Shown: positions 1 to 5,973 of the stretch, in pieces
Layout of the letters: the number at the start of each line of letters is the position of its first letter
Position numbering within the stretch: position 1 is the first letter of the stretch
Source: JBBRZF01 sp038236965
GTDB lineage: Bacteria > Acidobacteriota > Terriglobia > Terriglobales > Acidobacteriaceae
DNA: 11,174 bases
Assembly (NCBI GenBank): GCA_038236965.1
Contig: JBBRZF010000117.1
Location: 1 to 11,174, forward strand
Direction of reading: 5' to 3'
Notes under the pieces: generated by a model
Database searches by the model: none
Seen by the model: the letters and a program-made list of their open reading frames with translations, nothing else
Told to the model about the DNA's origin: nothing
Position numbers and translations under genes: made by a program

Positions 1-2
1 CG

Positions 3-341
3 CACGATACCGCGCAGCATGCCGCCAAAACGATGCGCGACACGGGATGCGGTTGCGCACCAGTCGTCAAAGATAAACAAAGCCGCCAGTTGGTCGGTGT
101 CGTCACCGAGCGCGATGTGTGCCACCACGTGGCTGCCGATGACCGCCGGGCATCGGAGGTTCCGATCGAAGGAATTATGCACTCTGCTTCGGCTTGCTGC
201 AGCATGGATGAGTCTCTCGAAGAGGCCAGCCGGAAACTCCGGGAGCACAGGGCGTCGAGTTTGCCGGTTGTGGGCAAGGCCGGCTGCTGCTGCGGCACAG
301 TTAGCACCCACCATTTGGACAAAATGGGAGGCCAAGAATAA
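3..341 (+). CDS. CBS-domain protein, 3' part (partial at window start)
   Basis: The frame is open from the first bases of the window, so the true start lies upstream. About 112 residues are visible. They cover the end of one CBS motif (VVTERDVCHHV, the usual strand-helix end of a CBS unit) and a second, shorter one (VPIEGIMHSASACCSMDES through RASSLPVVG). CBS pairs (Bateman modules) bind adenine nucleotides and related ligands and often stand alone as sensors. The oddity is cysteine: eight in 112 residues, in the clusters TGCGC, ACCS and GCCCG. That is far above normal for this fold and hints at metal binding or redox sensing, which is inference. The second CBS unit ends abruptly in GTVSTHHLDKMGGQE, without the usual closing strand and helix. 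No partner gene is visible upstream. Confidence 0.8.
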   Translation, partial: HDTAQHAAKTMRDTGCGCAPVVKDKQSRQLVGVVTERDVCHHVAADDRRASEVPIEGIMHSASACCSMDESLEEASRKLREHRASSLPVVGKAGCCCGTVSTHHLDKMGGQE

Positions 342-365
342 TGCACTAGAAGCAATGGCGGGTGG

Positions 366-396
366 CCCGTTCAAGCCTTCCCTTGCCTTGAGCGGG
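366..396. repeat. REP-like hairpin next to the transposase remnant
   Basis: Arms 366-375 (CCCGTTCAAG) and 387-396 (CTTGAGCGGG) pair over 10 bp with one G-T wobble, leaving an 11-base loop. There is no T-run after it, so it is a poor terminator. Its place 30 bp before a REP-associated transposase remnant fits a REP-type palindrome, the known partner of that transposase family. Calling it REP is inference until other copies in the genome are shown. Confidence 0.5.
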
Positions 397-425
397 GGTC
401 TCTCCTCCGGACTACTCTGAACCTC

Positions 426-736
426 GTGCCTTCACGACTCAAGCGCTTCCACCAATCCGGACAGACGCACTTCATTACCTTCTGCTGTCACCGTCGCCTT
501 ACATCGATTCTTTCCGATGTGTCCGTCGCAATTACCGCCTCTGGGTTTACAGATTCGTCGTCATGCCCGAGCACGTTCATCTGCTCATCAGCGAGCCGCA
601 ACGCAAAACGCTGGACGTCGCCATACACACGGACGGGAGAGGCGGGGAACCCTCAATTAGAGCGACTGTTCTGTCAAGGCCCCACTGGCAAAGAGCGGCG
701 AGGCTAGTCGCTCTGTTCTCAATACTTTACGTGTAA
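426..736 (+). pseudogene. Broken REP-associated (IS200-like, Y1) tyrosine transposase
   Basis: The ATG at 426 opens with MPSRLKRFHQSGQTHFITFCCHRR, the typical N-terminus of REP-associated HUH transposases. After about residue 30 the frame stops resembling the family. The homology resumes in another frame from about 515: RNYRLWVYRFVVMPEHVHLLISEP, which contains the HUH metal motif (HVH). The join lacks roughly 10-15 residues and shifts frame. The second frame then runs into unrelated sequence, reaching a stop at 734-736. The expected catalytic-tyrosine helix is absent: the matching part ends near QRKTLDVAIH. Both an internal deletion and a 3' truncation are therefore present, and the protein cannot be active. 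The intact family is about 150-250 residues and mobilises or maintains REP palindromes; one such hairpin sits just upstream. Confidence 0.75.
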
Positions 737-805
737 CTACCCTGTCCTCAATATTTTACAGGCAAGAATCCAGCAACAAGCCTGTTTTCAGCAATTTACA
801 AACCC
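713..805. repeat. Three degenerate CTGT..TCAATA..TTTAC repeats
   Basis: Three copies in the same orientation start at 713 (CTGTTCTCAATACTTTAC), 742 (CTGTCCTCAATATTTTAC) and 782 (CTGTTTTCAGCAATTTAC). The first two differ at 2 of 18 positions; the third differs from the second at 5 of 18. Spacings between starts are 29 and 40 bp. Serial sites like these occur at the ends of some insertion sequences and in dispersed repeats. The element they belong to is unidentified. They lie in the gap between the transposase remnant and the radical SAM gene. Confidence 0.6.
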
Positions 806-867
806 ACCCCTTCGCGCAAAAAACTAATCCGATTCCCCAACTCTAGATGACGCTTCGGTTGGGCCCA

Positions 868-1902
868 TCAGGGCGTGAAGCGTCCTGCGATGGAGGTGCC
901 GCAATGGGAGCACTTCCCTGCGCGGAGGTCGTTAGTTTTTACGGCGTGCCAGGAGCGTTGGATGACGGCTTTCTTGCAGCCGGGGCAGTAGGTGGTTCCG
1001 CCATCGTCGCTGAAAATGTTTCCTTCGTAAACGTATTTCAATCCCATTTCACGAGCTAGTTTGCGTGCGCGATGAAGCGTAGCTGGCGGCGTGGCAGGCT
1101 TGTCGTTCAACTTGTAGTCGGGATGGAAGGCTGTGAAATGCAGCGGGACATCGTCGCCAAGATTCTGCAATACCCATTCACACAACTGCTTCAACTCATC
1201 CTGTTCGTCGTTGAGCGTGGGGATCAGCAGGTTGGTGATCTCGAACCAGACGTTGGTTTCGTGACGCAGCCAGCGCAGGGTGTCCAACACAGGTTGCAGG
1301 TGGGTGAGCGTGGTCCTGGTGTAGAACTTTTCGGTGAATCCCTTGAGGTCGATGTTGGCGGCGTCTATGTGTTCGTAAACATCGAAGAAGGCTTCGCGGG
1401 TGATGTATCCGTTGGAGACCATCACCGTGTTGAGTCCGGCGCGGTGCGCTTCGCGAGCGATGTCGATGACGTATTCGCCCCAGATCGTGGGCTCGTTATA
1501 GGTGAAGGCCACGCTGGGCGCGCGATTCTGTTGCGCGAGTTCAACGATGTCGGCTGGCGAGAGATCGGCGGAGCGAACGTGGTCGGCCCTGGCCTTGGAG
1601 ATGTCCCAGTTCTGGCAGAAGAAGCAACCCATGTTGCATCCAGCGGTCCCCATGGAAAGGATTTTGCTGCCGGGATAGAAATGGTTCAGCGGCTTCTTCT
1701 CGATGGGATCCATCGCGATTGCGGCGGGGTGTCCGTAACCGAGCTGGATGAGTTTGCCGCCCTCGTTTTTTCGGATGAAGCAGAAGCCTGCCTGTCCTTC
1801 GCCGATGTGGCAGTGCCGGGGACAAAGGAAGCAGTGGAGACGGCCGTCGGCCATAGTCTCGTACCAGCGGGCTTCGTGCTGCTGAATCTTTGTTAACTGC
1901 AT
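868..1902 (-). CDS. amrS: AmmeMemoRadiSam-system radical SAM enzyme
   Basis: This 344-residue protein carries the radical SAM 4Fe-4S motif as C89-x3-C93-x2-C96 (GTAGCNMGCFFCQNW), followed by features of the activase-like branch (SVAFTYNEPTIWGEY, NIDLKGF, HPDYKLND). A cysteine set at 24, 27, 31 and 41 precedes the barrel. A zinc-ribbon-like pair (CPGC at 306-309, CSHC at 331-334) closes it. The architecture and length fit the family named for co-occurrence with AMMECR1 and Memo domains, whose substrate is not known to me. No AMMECR1 or Memo gene lies in this window. I chose the ATG at 1902 because the in-frame ATG at 1932 falls in an 8-bp tandem repeat and a TACAAT element (1919-1914) lies between them. 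That element would leave a very short leader, and no strong ribosome binding site is seen. The gene symbol is tentative. Confidence 0.88.
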   Translation of the reverse strand: MQLTKIQQHEARWYETMADGRLHCFLCPRHCHIGEGQAGFCFIRKNEGGKLIQLGYGHPAAIAMDPIEKKPLNHFYPGSKILSMGTAGCNMGCFFCQNWDISKARADHVRSADLSPADIVELAQQNRAPSVAFTYNEPTIWGEYVIDIAREAHRAGLNTVMVSNGYITREAFFDVYEHIDAANIDLKGFTEKFYTRTTLTHLQPVLDTLRWLRHETNVWFEITNLLIPTLNDEQDELKQLCEWVLQNLGDDVPLHFTAFHPDYKLNDKPATPPATLHRARKLAREMGLKYVYEGNIFSDDGGTTYCPGCKKAVIQRSWHAVKTNDLRAGKCSHCGTSIAGRFTP

Positions 1903-1930
1903 GGTCACTCGATATTGTAACGCCGGGGGC

Positions 1931-1960
1931 ATTGAGTCATTGAGCTATTGAGTCATTGAA
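1931..1960. repeat. ATTGAGTC 8-bp tandem repeat
   Basis: Units start at 1931, 1939 and 1947, with a partial unit at 1955: ATTGAGTC, ATTGAGCT, ATTGAGTC, ATTGAA. The array sits directly upstream of the radical SAM gene and would overlap its promoter region, so a change in copy number could alter spacing there (inference). A purine-rich GGCAAGGCAAGGGGCAGGGC stretch follows. Confidence 0.75.
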
Positions 1961-2045
1961 GGCAAGGCAAGGGGCAGGGCAGAAGAAAAGCAGGTTCGCG
2001 GAGGCTAGGGCAAAAGTGCGGCAGAGCAAATGGCGTTTGCGCAAT

Positions 2046-2070
2046 AAAAACGCCCCTCTTTACGAGGGGC
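2046..2070 (-). terminator. Intrinsic terminator of the sigma-like gene
   Basis: Read on the minus strand, a perfect 7-bp stem (GCCCCTC 2070-2064 with GAGGGGC 2058-2052) has a 5-base loop and is followed by GTTTTTATT at 2051-2043. It lies about 45 bp after the stop of the sigma-like gene, in the right orientation. This is a textbook Rho-independent terminator. Confidence 0.88.
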
Positions 2071-2115
2071 AATATTCAGGAGAGAGAGCTGGATCTATGC
2101 GCTTGTGTGAACTTG

Positions 2116-2640
2116 TTAGAAGGCCATGGCCGAGACGAGCTCGCGGATGCGGAGGCGCGCCTGGTGGAGGCCGTACCTGGATTCGCCTTCGCTGATACCG
2201 AGCATAGGGGCGATATGCGAATGCGAATAATTCTCCCCATCGTGCATGAGGTAAATGAGGCGCTCGGTCGCAGGAAGCTGGACTACTGCGCGCTCGAGAT
2301 GAACACGCTTTGTGTTGCCACGGACGTTGAGAATCTCGGTGGCGATGCCACACTCGAGAGTCAGCGTGCCGAGGATAACAGATTCGCGAACCTGGTTCAG
2401 GAATGCGCGGTCAATCGCTTCAGGCGACGGCGCATCGGACATTGAAAAAGCGCGGCGGAAAGTATCCGCCAACAGCTCTTCAGCCACCAGTTCGTTGTCG
2501 GTCATCCAGAACGCCAGCGAGTACACACGCTTACGGTTCTGATCGTATGCCGCCCGGTAACTATTAATGCAGTCATCGGCTACTACGGGTAGATACGCCG
2601 CGAACCCTGTAAGTTTTGCTTCCTGGATGTTATTCGCCAT
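2116..2640 (-). CDS. Small sigma-70-like (ECF-type) regulatory protein
   Basis: This 174-residue protein resembles a compact sigma-70 factor. A region 2-like helix pair lies at about 32-66 (NRKRVYSLAFWMTDNELVAE, then LLADTFRRAF). A region 4-like helix-turn-helix lies at about 117-168 (AVVQLPATERLIYLMHDGEN, then HSHIAPMLGISEGESRYGLH and QARLRIREL). I recall this type as common in Acidobacteria, where no promoter target is known to me. Region 2 is short and its promoter-melting part is weak, so it may act as a DNA-binding regulator rather than a true sigma factor. The frame stays open up to 2853, but the ATG at 2640 is preferred: AGGGGG stands just upstream, sigma-like similarity starts after it, and a sigma-54 promoter lies inside the extension. 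It is a single-gene unit ending at a strong terminator. Confidence 0.8.
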   Translation of the reverse strand: MANNIQEAKLTGFAAYLPVVADDCINSYRAAYDQNRKRVYSLAFWMTDNELVAEELLADTFRRAFSMSDAPSPEAIDRAFLNQVRESVILGTLTLECGIATEILNVRGNTKRVHLERAVVQLPATERLIYLMHDGENYSHSHIAPMLGISEGESRYGLHQARLRIRELVSAMAF

Positions 2641-2725
2641 TCTGTGCCCCCTATTGTTCTTGATGTCGTTTGCCCTACTTGGGCGGTTGATGCTGCCTGT
2701 TGTCTCGGCGCGATTACGCTTGCTG

Positions 2726-2742
2726 AAGCACTTGCCATGCCA
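2726..2742 (-). promoter_or_regulatory. Sigma-54-type -24/-12 promoter for the sigma-like gene
   Basis: On the minus strand the site reads TGGCATGGCAAGTGCTT. It matches TGGCAY-N5-TTGCW with the invariant GG and GC at exactly the required spacing; one base of the -12 block deviates. The predicted transcription start is near 2716, giving a leader of about 75 bases before the ATG at 2640. Transcription would then need RpoN and an enhancer-binding ATPase. Neither is in this window. Confidence 0.62.
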
Positions 2743-3096
2743 CTTCCGGAACTCTGTTTTTTGAGTTACCGAATCGCAAGTTTTAGGGCCGTTTAGTTTG
2801 TTCGTACGCATTGATACCCAGCAATCACTAGCCCAAGGTTGCCCCGTTCCCAATTCTCGGAATGTGGAAAAATACTCAACTCGTTAAGTCTCAACAGTTC
2901 GAGCTCTGAATAGCCCTGTTTGGAGGGCGATTCAGGGCGAAATCAACGGGTTTTCAGCGCGATTAGCGGGTGAGGATAGAGCGCCGGAGTTCCCGAAAGT
3001 GGCACCAAAGTACACACATGTGGTTTGGCCGGGTAATTTTTGCGAAAACTTATTTAGGGGGAGGGGCAACTCGGAGGATAAAACTTCGGGAGAGTT
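2743..3096. other. Gap without a recognisable gene
   Basis: About 350 bp lie between the sigma-54 promoter and the receiver remnant. I see no credible coding region. There is a short redundant stretch (AGGGCGATTCAGGGCGAAAT near 2924-2943) and an 8-bp palindrome CACATGTG at 3015-3022 inside a loose inverted repeat (3001-3030). Enhancer sites for the sigma-54 promoter could lie here, but I cannot point to one. Confidence 0.5.
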
Positions 3097-3472
3097 TTAG
3101 ACAGCAGCAGCTTTGACGCGCTGCACGGTACGCCGAACCAGGGCGAGCAAGTCCGTTTCGTCAGGAGAAAACTGCGGAGTTCAGGATCGGCGGCGTGACA
3201 AACGGTGAAGAGGACCCGGCTTCCATTCCTGCGCGATTCTCGAGTATCCATCGATAGATGTCCTGGCCTGACCATCCGCCGGGCATTTTGCCATCGAGAA
3301 TGATGGCGTCCAACTTCTCGGATTGCAACAATGCGATGGCTTCTTCCCCCGCGGCGAGAGCGATCAGTCGAAGTCGCCCTGTATTTATCACATTGAGACC
3401 TGGAGGCCACCAATTTTCGGAAACTCTGGTTGAAGCGGCATCATCTCTGTGTACAATGAAGTTCCCCAGCAC
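3097..3472 (-). pseudogene. Frameshifted response-regulator receiver domain
   Basis: The ATG at 3472 opens a 103-residue frame containing GEEAIALLQSEKLDAIILDG and KMPGGWSGQDIYRWI, which is the middle of a receiver domain with the phospho-acceptor Asp at residue 60. The match leaves this frame near 3221. It continues in the next frame (SRVLFTVCHAADPELRSFL, 3221-3165) and again in the third (PDETDLLALVRRTVQRVKAA up to the stop at 3099-3097). Each step is a -1 shift, as expected after base losses. The second join also lacks about 25 residues, including the conserved Lys strand. The N-terminal acidic pair is not visible either. The product would be non-functional. The parent may have been a lone receiver or the tail of a hybrid kinase. 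If annotated as a plain gene it would span 3161-3472. Confidence 0.68.
3430..3457 (+). promoter_or_regulatory. Sigma-70 promoter of the HD-GYP gene
   Basis: TTGAAG (3430-3435) and TACAAT (3452-3457) are separated by 16 bp. Transcription would start near 3464, about 30 bases before the ATG at 3493. AGAGG at 3478-3482 is a plausible ribosome binding site, 10 bases ahead of the start. The promoter lies over the 5' end of the opposite-strand receiver remnant. Confidence 0.6.
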
Positions 3473-3492
3473 AATGTAGAGGCCCTGCGAAG

Positions 3493-4590
3493 ATGACTCC
3501 TGAACGCATTCTGGTCGTAGACGACGAAGAACCCATTCGGGAGATCGTCACCTCCATGCTGTCTAATGCCGGCTATGAATGCCAGCAGGCAGCTTCCGGT
3601 ATCGAGGCATTGGCGATTCTTGGCTCCGGCGAAGAGTTCGAACTTATGCTATCCGATCTCATGATGGCCGAGTTGGACGGCATCGGACTTTTGGAACGCA
3701 CCAAAGAGCGTTATCCGGACATGCCGGTGGTGATGGTGACGGCGGTGCACGATATCTCTGTTGCGCTGGCTGCCATCCGCAACGGCGCCTACGATTACCT
3801 GCTAAAACCCTTCGAGCGCGAGCAACTGGTAGCCATGGTTCGCCGTGCGCTGGAAAACCGCCGGCTGAAGCTGGAAAATCGTTCGTACCAGACCAATCTC
3901 GAAGTGCTGGTAAGCGCGCGAACGGAACAGTTGCGCCAGACGATGAGCGACCTGGAACGGTCGTACGACATCACGCTGGAAGCACTGGGCGATGCACTCG
4001 ATCTGAAGGACGCCGAGACGGAAGGCCATTCAAAACGCGTTACCGCATTCACGATCGCGATTGCCCGGGCGATGGGATTGCCTGCCGACAAGATTCGCAT
4101 CATCGCACGCGGCGCGTTCCTGCATGACATCGGCAAGATGGCGATACCGGACGCCATCCTGCGCAAGCCAGGTGCCCTGAACGAAGATGAAGTCGCAATC
4201 ATGAAGGAGCACTGTCTGCGCGGATACCAGATGCTGCGCAAGATCCCCTTCCTGCAGGAAGCGGCTGAAATCGTATATTCACACCAGGAACGCTTCGACG
4301 GAAACGGCTATCCGCGACGGCTGAGCGGCGAACAGATTCCGCTGGGGTCGCGCATCTTTGCAGTGGCAGACACGCTGGACGCCATTACGTCCGACCGTCC
4401 GTATCGTGCGGCGCAAACCATCCAGGCGGCGCAAGAGGAAATCAAGCGCTGGAGCGGACGCCAGTTCGACCCGAACGTCGTGGAAACCTTCCTGACTATG
4501 CCGGAAACGATCTGGCGCGACCTTCGCAGAGAAATCGATTCGCAGATCTATCGCTTCTCCTACAAGCTTTCAAAACCAGCCCAGGCGTAG
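3493..4590 (+). CDS. Response regulator with HD-GYP phosphodiesterase domain
   Basis: The 365 residues divide into a receiver (about 4-120), a linker helix likely to form a coiled coil (120-158) and an HD-GYP domain (about 160-345). The receiver has the acidic pair D10/D11, phospho-acceptor D55, T83 and K105. The HD-GYP domain has H179, the H211-D212 pair in HDIGK, H240 and the HQERFDGNGYP signature (264-274), followed by DTLDAITSDRPYR. Proteins of this RpfG-like layout hydrolyse cyclic di-GMP under control of a partner kinase. One feature departs from the commonest signature: HHE is HQE here, so Q265 replaces a His that can bind metal. HQE is a recurrent variant, so activity is still likely. 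The gene has its own promoter and terminator. The damaged kinase downstream cannot be its phosphodonor unless another protein supplies the ATPase domain. Confidence 0.93.
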   Translation: MTPERILVVDDEEPIREIVTSMLSNAGYECQQAASGIEALAILGSGEEFELMLSDLMMAELDGIGLLERTKERYPDMPVVMVTAVHDISVALAAIRNGAYDYLLKPFEREQLVAMVRRALENRRLKLENRSYQTNLEVLVSARTEQLRQTMSDLERSYDITLEALGDALDLKDAETEGHSKRVTAFTIAIARAMGLPADKIRIIARGAFLHDIGKMAIPDAILRKPGALNEDEVAIMKEHCLRGYQMLRKIPFLQEAAEIVYSHQERFDGNGYPRRLSGEQIPLGSRIFAVADTLDAITSDRPYRAAQTIQAAQEEIKRWSGRQFDPNVVETFLTMPETIWRDLRREIDSQIYRFSYKLSKPAQA

Positions 4591-4614
4591 AACTCTGGCG
4601 GTAAACTCTTGAGA

Positions 4615-4645
4615 GGGCGCGAGTAATGCTCGCGCCCTAACGTTT
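4615..4645 (+). terminator. Intrinsic terminator after the HD-GYP gene
   Basis: A perfect 9-bp stem (GGGCGCGAG 4615-4623, CTCGCGCCC 4629-4637) with loop TAATG is followed by TAACGTTTT. It begins 24 bp after the stop codon. The T-run starts four bases after the stem, so termination may be less than complete. Confidence 0.8.
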
Positions 4646-4911
4646 TGCTTGCTTAGGCTAGTAACTCACAGCATAGCTTCGCACTCGGGCGAAATCCGAT
4701 TGGACGTCATAAATCCTGATTAATGTGCAGTCCCAGACATACCGCTAAAGTTTTGTGGCATATAATTGAGCAATACAGGAATGGGTTGAGCAGTATGGCG
4801 AGGCAAGTTGTCTTCGCACCCACCAAATCAGGAACCAACTAACGTCACGGCACACGCGCGGCGCGCCTAATGCGATAAGGACCCGACCTGACGAAAACGC
4901 GTAACCTTCAC
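4646..4911 (+). promoter_or_regulatory. Upstream region of the PAS kinase, with a TATAAT box
   Basis: A perfect TATAAT stands at 4761-4766, but I see no good -35 element at 16-18 bp from it. A start near 4773 would give a leader of over 100 bases. This leader holds a 15-codon frame (4795-4842, MARQVVFAPTKSGTN) with no convincing ribosome binding site, and AAGGA at 4877-4881 just before a CTG at 4888. Otherwise I see no gene or RNA structure here. Confidence 0.4.
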
Positions 4912-5973
4912 TTGTTCAGCAACGGTACCCGTGCGGAAGAAACCGGCAGAGCCTATCCTCGCGGTTATCTAGCCGCCATCGTCGAGTCCTCCGACGATGC
5001 CATCCTCTCAAAAGATCTAAACGGCACTGTCACAAGTTGGAATGCTGCAGCCGAGCGTCTTTTTGGCTACACAGCTACTGAAATGGTGGGCCAGTCCGTG
5101 CTCACTCTTATCCCGCAGGAACTTCAGCAACAAGAACCGGAGATCCTGCGGAAGCTTTGCGCTGGCGAGCGAATAGAGCACTATGAAACCGAACGAAAGC
5201 ACCAGGATGGTCACCATGTGCAGGTTTCGGTGATGATTTCTCCAATTCGTGACGAAGACGGCAATGGGATTGGATCTTCAGAGATTATCCGCGATATTGC
5301 TAGTCGCAAAGCAGCAGATGAACTCAGATTCAGGTTGGCTGCAATTGTCGAGTCCTCCAATGATGCAATCATCGGGAAAGACCTCAATGGCATCATTACC
5401 AGTTGGAACGGAGCCGCAGAACGGCTGTTTGAGTACACCGAATCTGAAATCGTCGGTCAATCAGTTCTCCAGTTGATTCCGAAAGATCTCCAAAGCGAAG
5501 AACCCGACATCTTGAGAAAGCTCAAGGCCAATCAGAGAATCGACCATTACGAGACTCATCGAATTTCCAAGTCCGGAAAGGTCCTCGACGTTTCACTGAC
5601 AATCTCGCCGATCCGCAACTCACTTGGAGTCGTGATTGGCGCCTCGAAGATTGCGCGAGATATCTCCGAGCGAAAACTTGCACAAGCTGCTTTGAATGAA
5701 GCAGAAAAATCGGCAGAGCGTGGTCGCATGGCCAATGCGCTTGCTCACCAAATCAACAACCCGTTGGAGGCCATGACGAACCTAGCCCACTTATTGGCAA
5801 TGGATCCTTCGCTAGGCGATGCAGCTCGCAAGTACGCACAAATGCTGGAATTCGAGATTTCTCGAGCCAGCGATATCGCACGTCAGATACTGGCACCTGA
5901 AGAGCAGCAAACGGCTCGGCACGAAAATATTGGGGCGAAGCCAGACGGCAGCGCCGGCTTGCCGGGGCATTGA
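4912..5973 (+). CDS. PAS-PAS-HisKA sensor kinase lacking its ATPase domain
   Basis: Two tandem PAS domains (about 17-135 and 140-260) are about 60% identical to each other, which points to an internal duplication. Each has DLNG..TSWN and closes with a PAC-like ISPIR...RDI segment. A HisKA-like helix follows, RMANALAHQINNPLEAMTNL, with the H-box His in AHQINNP (AHEINNP is usual). The match stops after SRASDIARQIL. The last 26 residues (to KPDGSAGLPGH) are unlike any kinase, and the N, G1 and G2 boxes of HATPase are missing. The protein could bind a signal and dimerise but not phosphorylate itself. Its stop codon lies in the loop of a perfect hairpin, suggesting truncation by a repeat element. 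The start shown is TTG, which has no ribosome binding site. A CTG at 4888, 6 bases after AAGGA, would add eight residues and may be the true start. Confidence 0.8.
   Translation: MFSNGTRAEETGRAYPRGYLAAIVESSDDAILSKDLNGTVTSWNAAAERLFGYTATEMVGQSVLTLIPQELQQQEPEILRKLCAGERIEHYETERKHQDGHHVQVSVMISPIRDEDGNGIGSSEIIRDIASRKAADELRFRLAAIVESSNDAIIGKDLNGIITSWNGAAERLFEYTESEIVGQSVLQLIPKDLQSEEPDILRKLKANQRIDHYETHRISKSGKVLDVSLTISPIRNSLGVVIGASKIARDISERKLAQAALNEAEKSAERGRMANALAHQINNPLEAMTNLAHLLAMDPSLGDAARKYAQMLEFEISRASDIARQILAPEEQQTARHENIGAKPDGSAGLPGH

Noticed and set aside
818..884. Possible terminator for the radical SAM gene (stems 849-856/877-884 or 835-841/858-864, with AAAAAA at 818-823)
   Set aside because: Stems are weak or have long loops, and the T-run is about 12 bases away from the nearer stem.
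1072..1896. Long plus-strand open frame of 274 codons
   Set aside because: It is the antisense shadow of the radical SAM gene, which has clear cysteine motifs; the shadow protein has no recognisable domain.
2641..2853. N-terminal extension of the sigma-like protein
   Set aside because: The frame is open, but the extension has no domain, contains the sigma-54 promoter, and the ATG at 2640 has a good AGGGGG site.
2780..2860. Possible riboswitch (GGGGCAACC stretch) upstream of the sigma-like gene
   Set aside because: I compared it with cyclic di-GMP and cobalamin motifs; the conserved GCAAAGCC-type core is absent, and the region lies upstream of the predicted transcript start.
3001..3030. Loose inverted repeat GGCACCAAA...TTTGGCC with CACATGTG in the centre
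   Set aside because: Arms align only with gaps and the site is not placed near a promoter that I can support.
4795..4842. 15-codon leader frame MARQVVFAPTKSGTN
   Set aside because: No good ribosome binding site, no regulatory codon run and no attenuator-like hairpin pair.
5891..5907. Second sigma-54-like site, TGGCACCTGAAGAGCAG
   Set aside because: GG and GC spacing fits, but the -12 block (GAGCA) is poor, it lies inside the kinase gene and the next gene is about 240 bp away. Probably chance.
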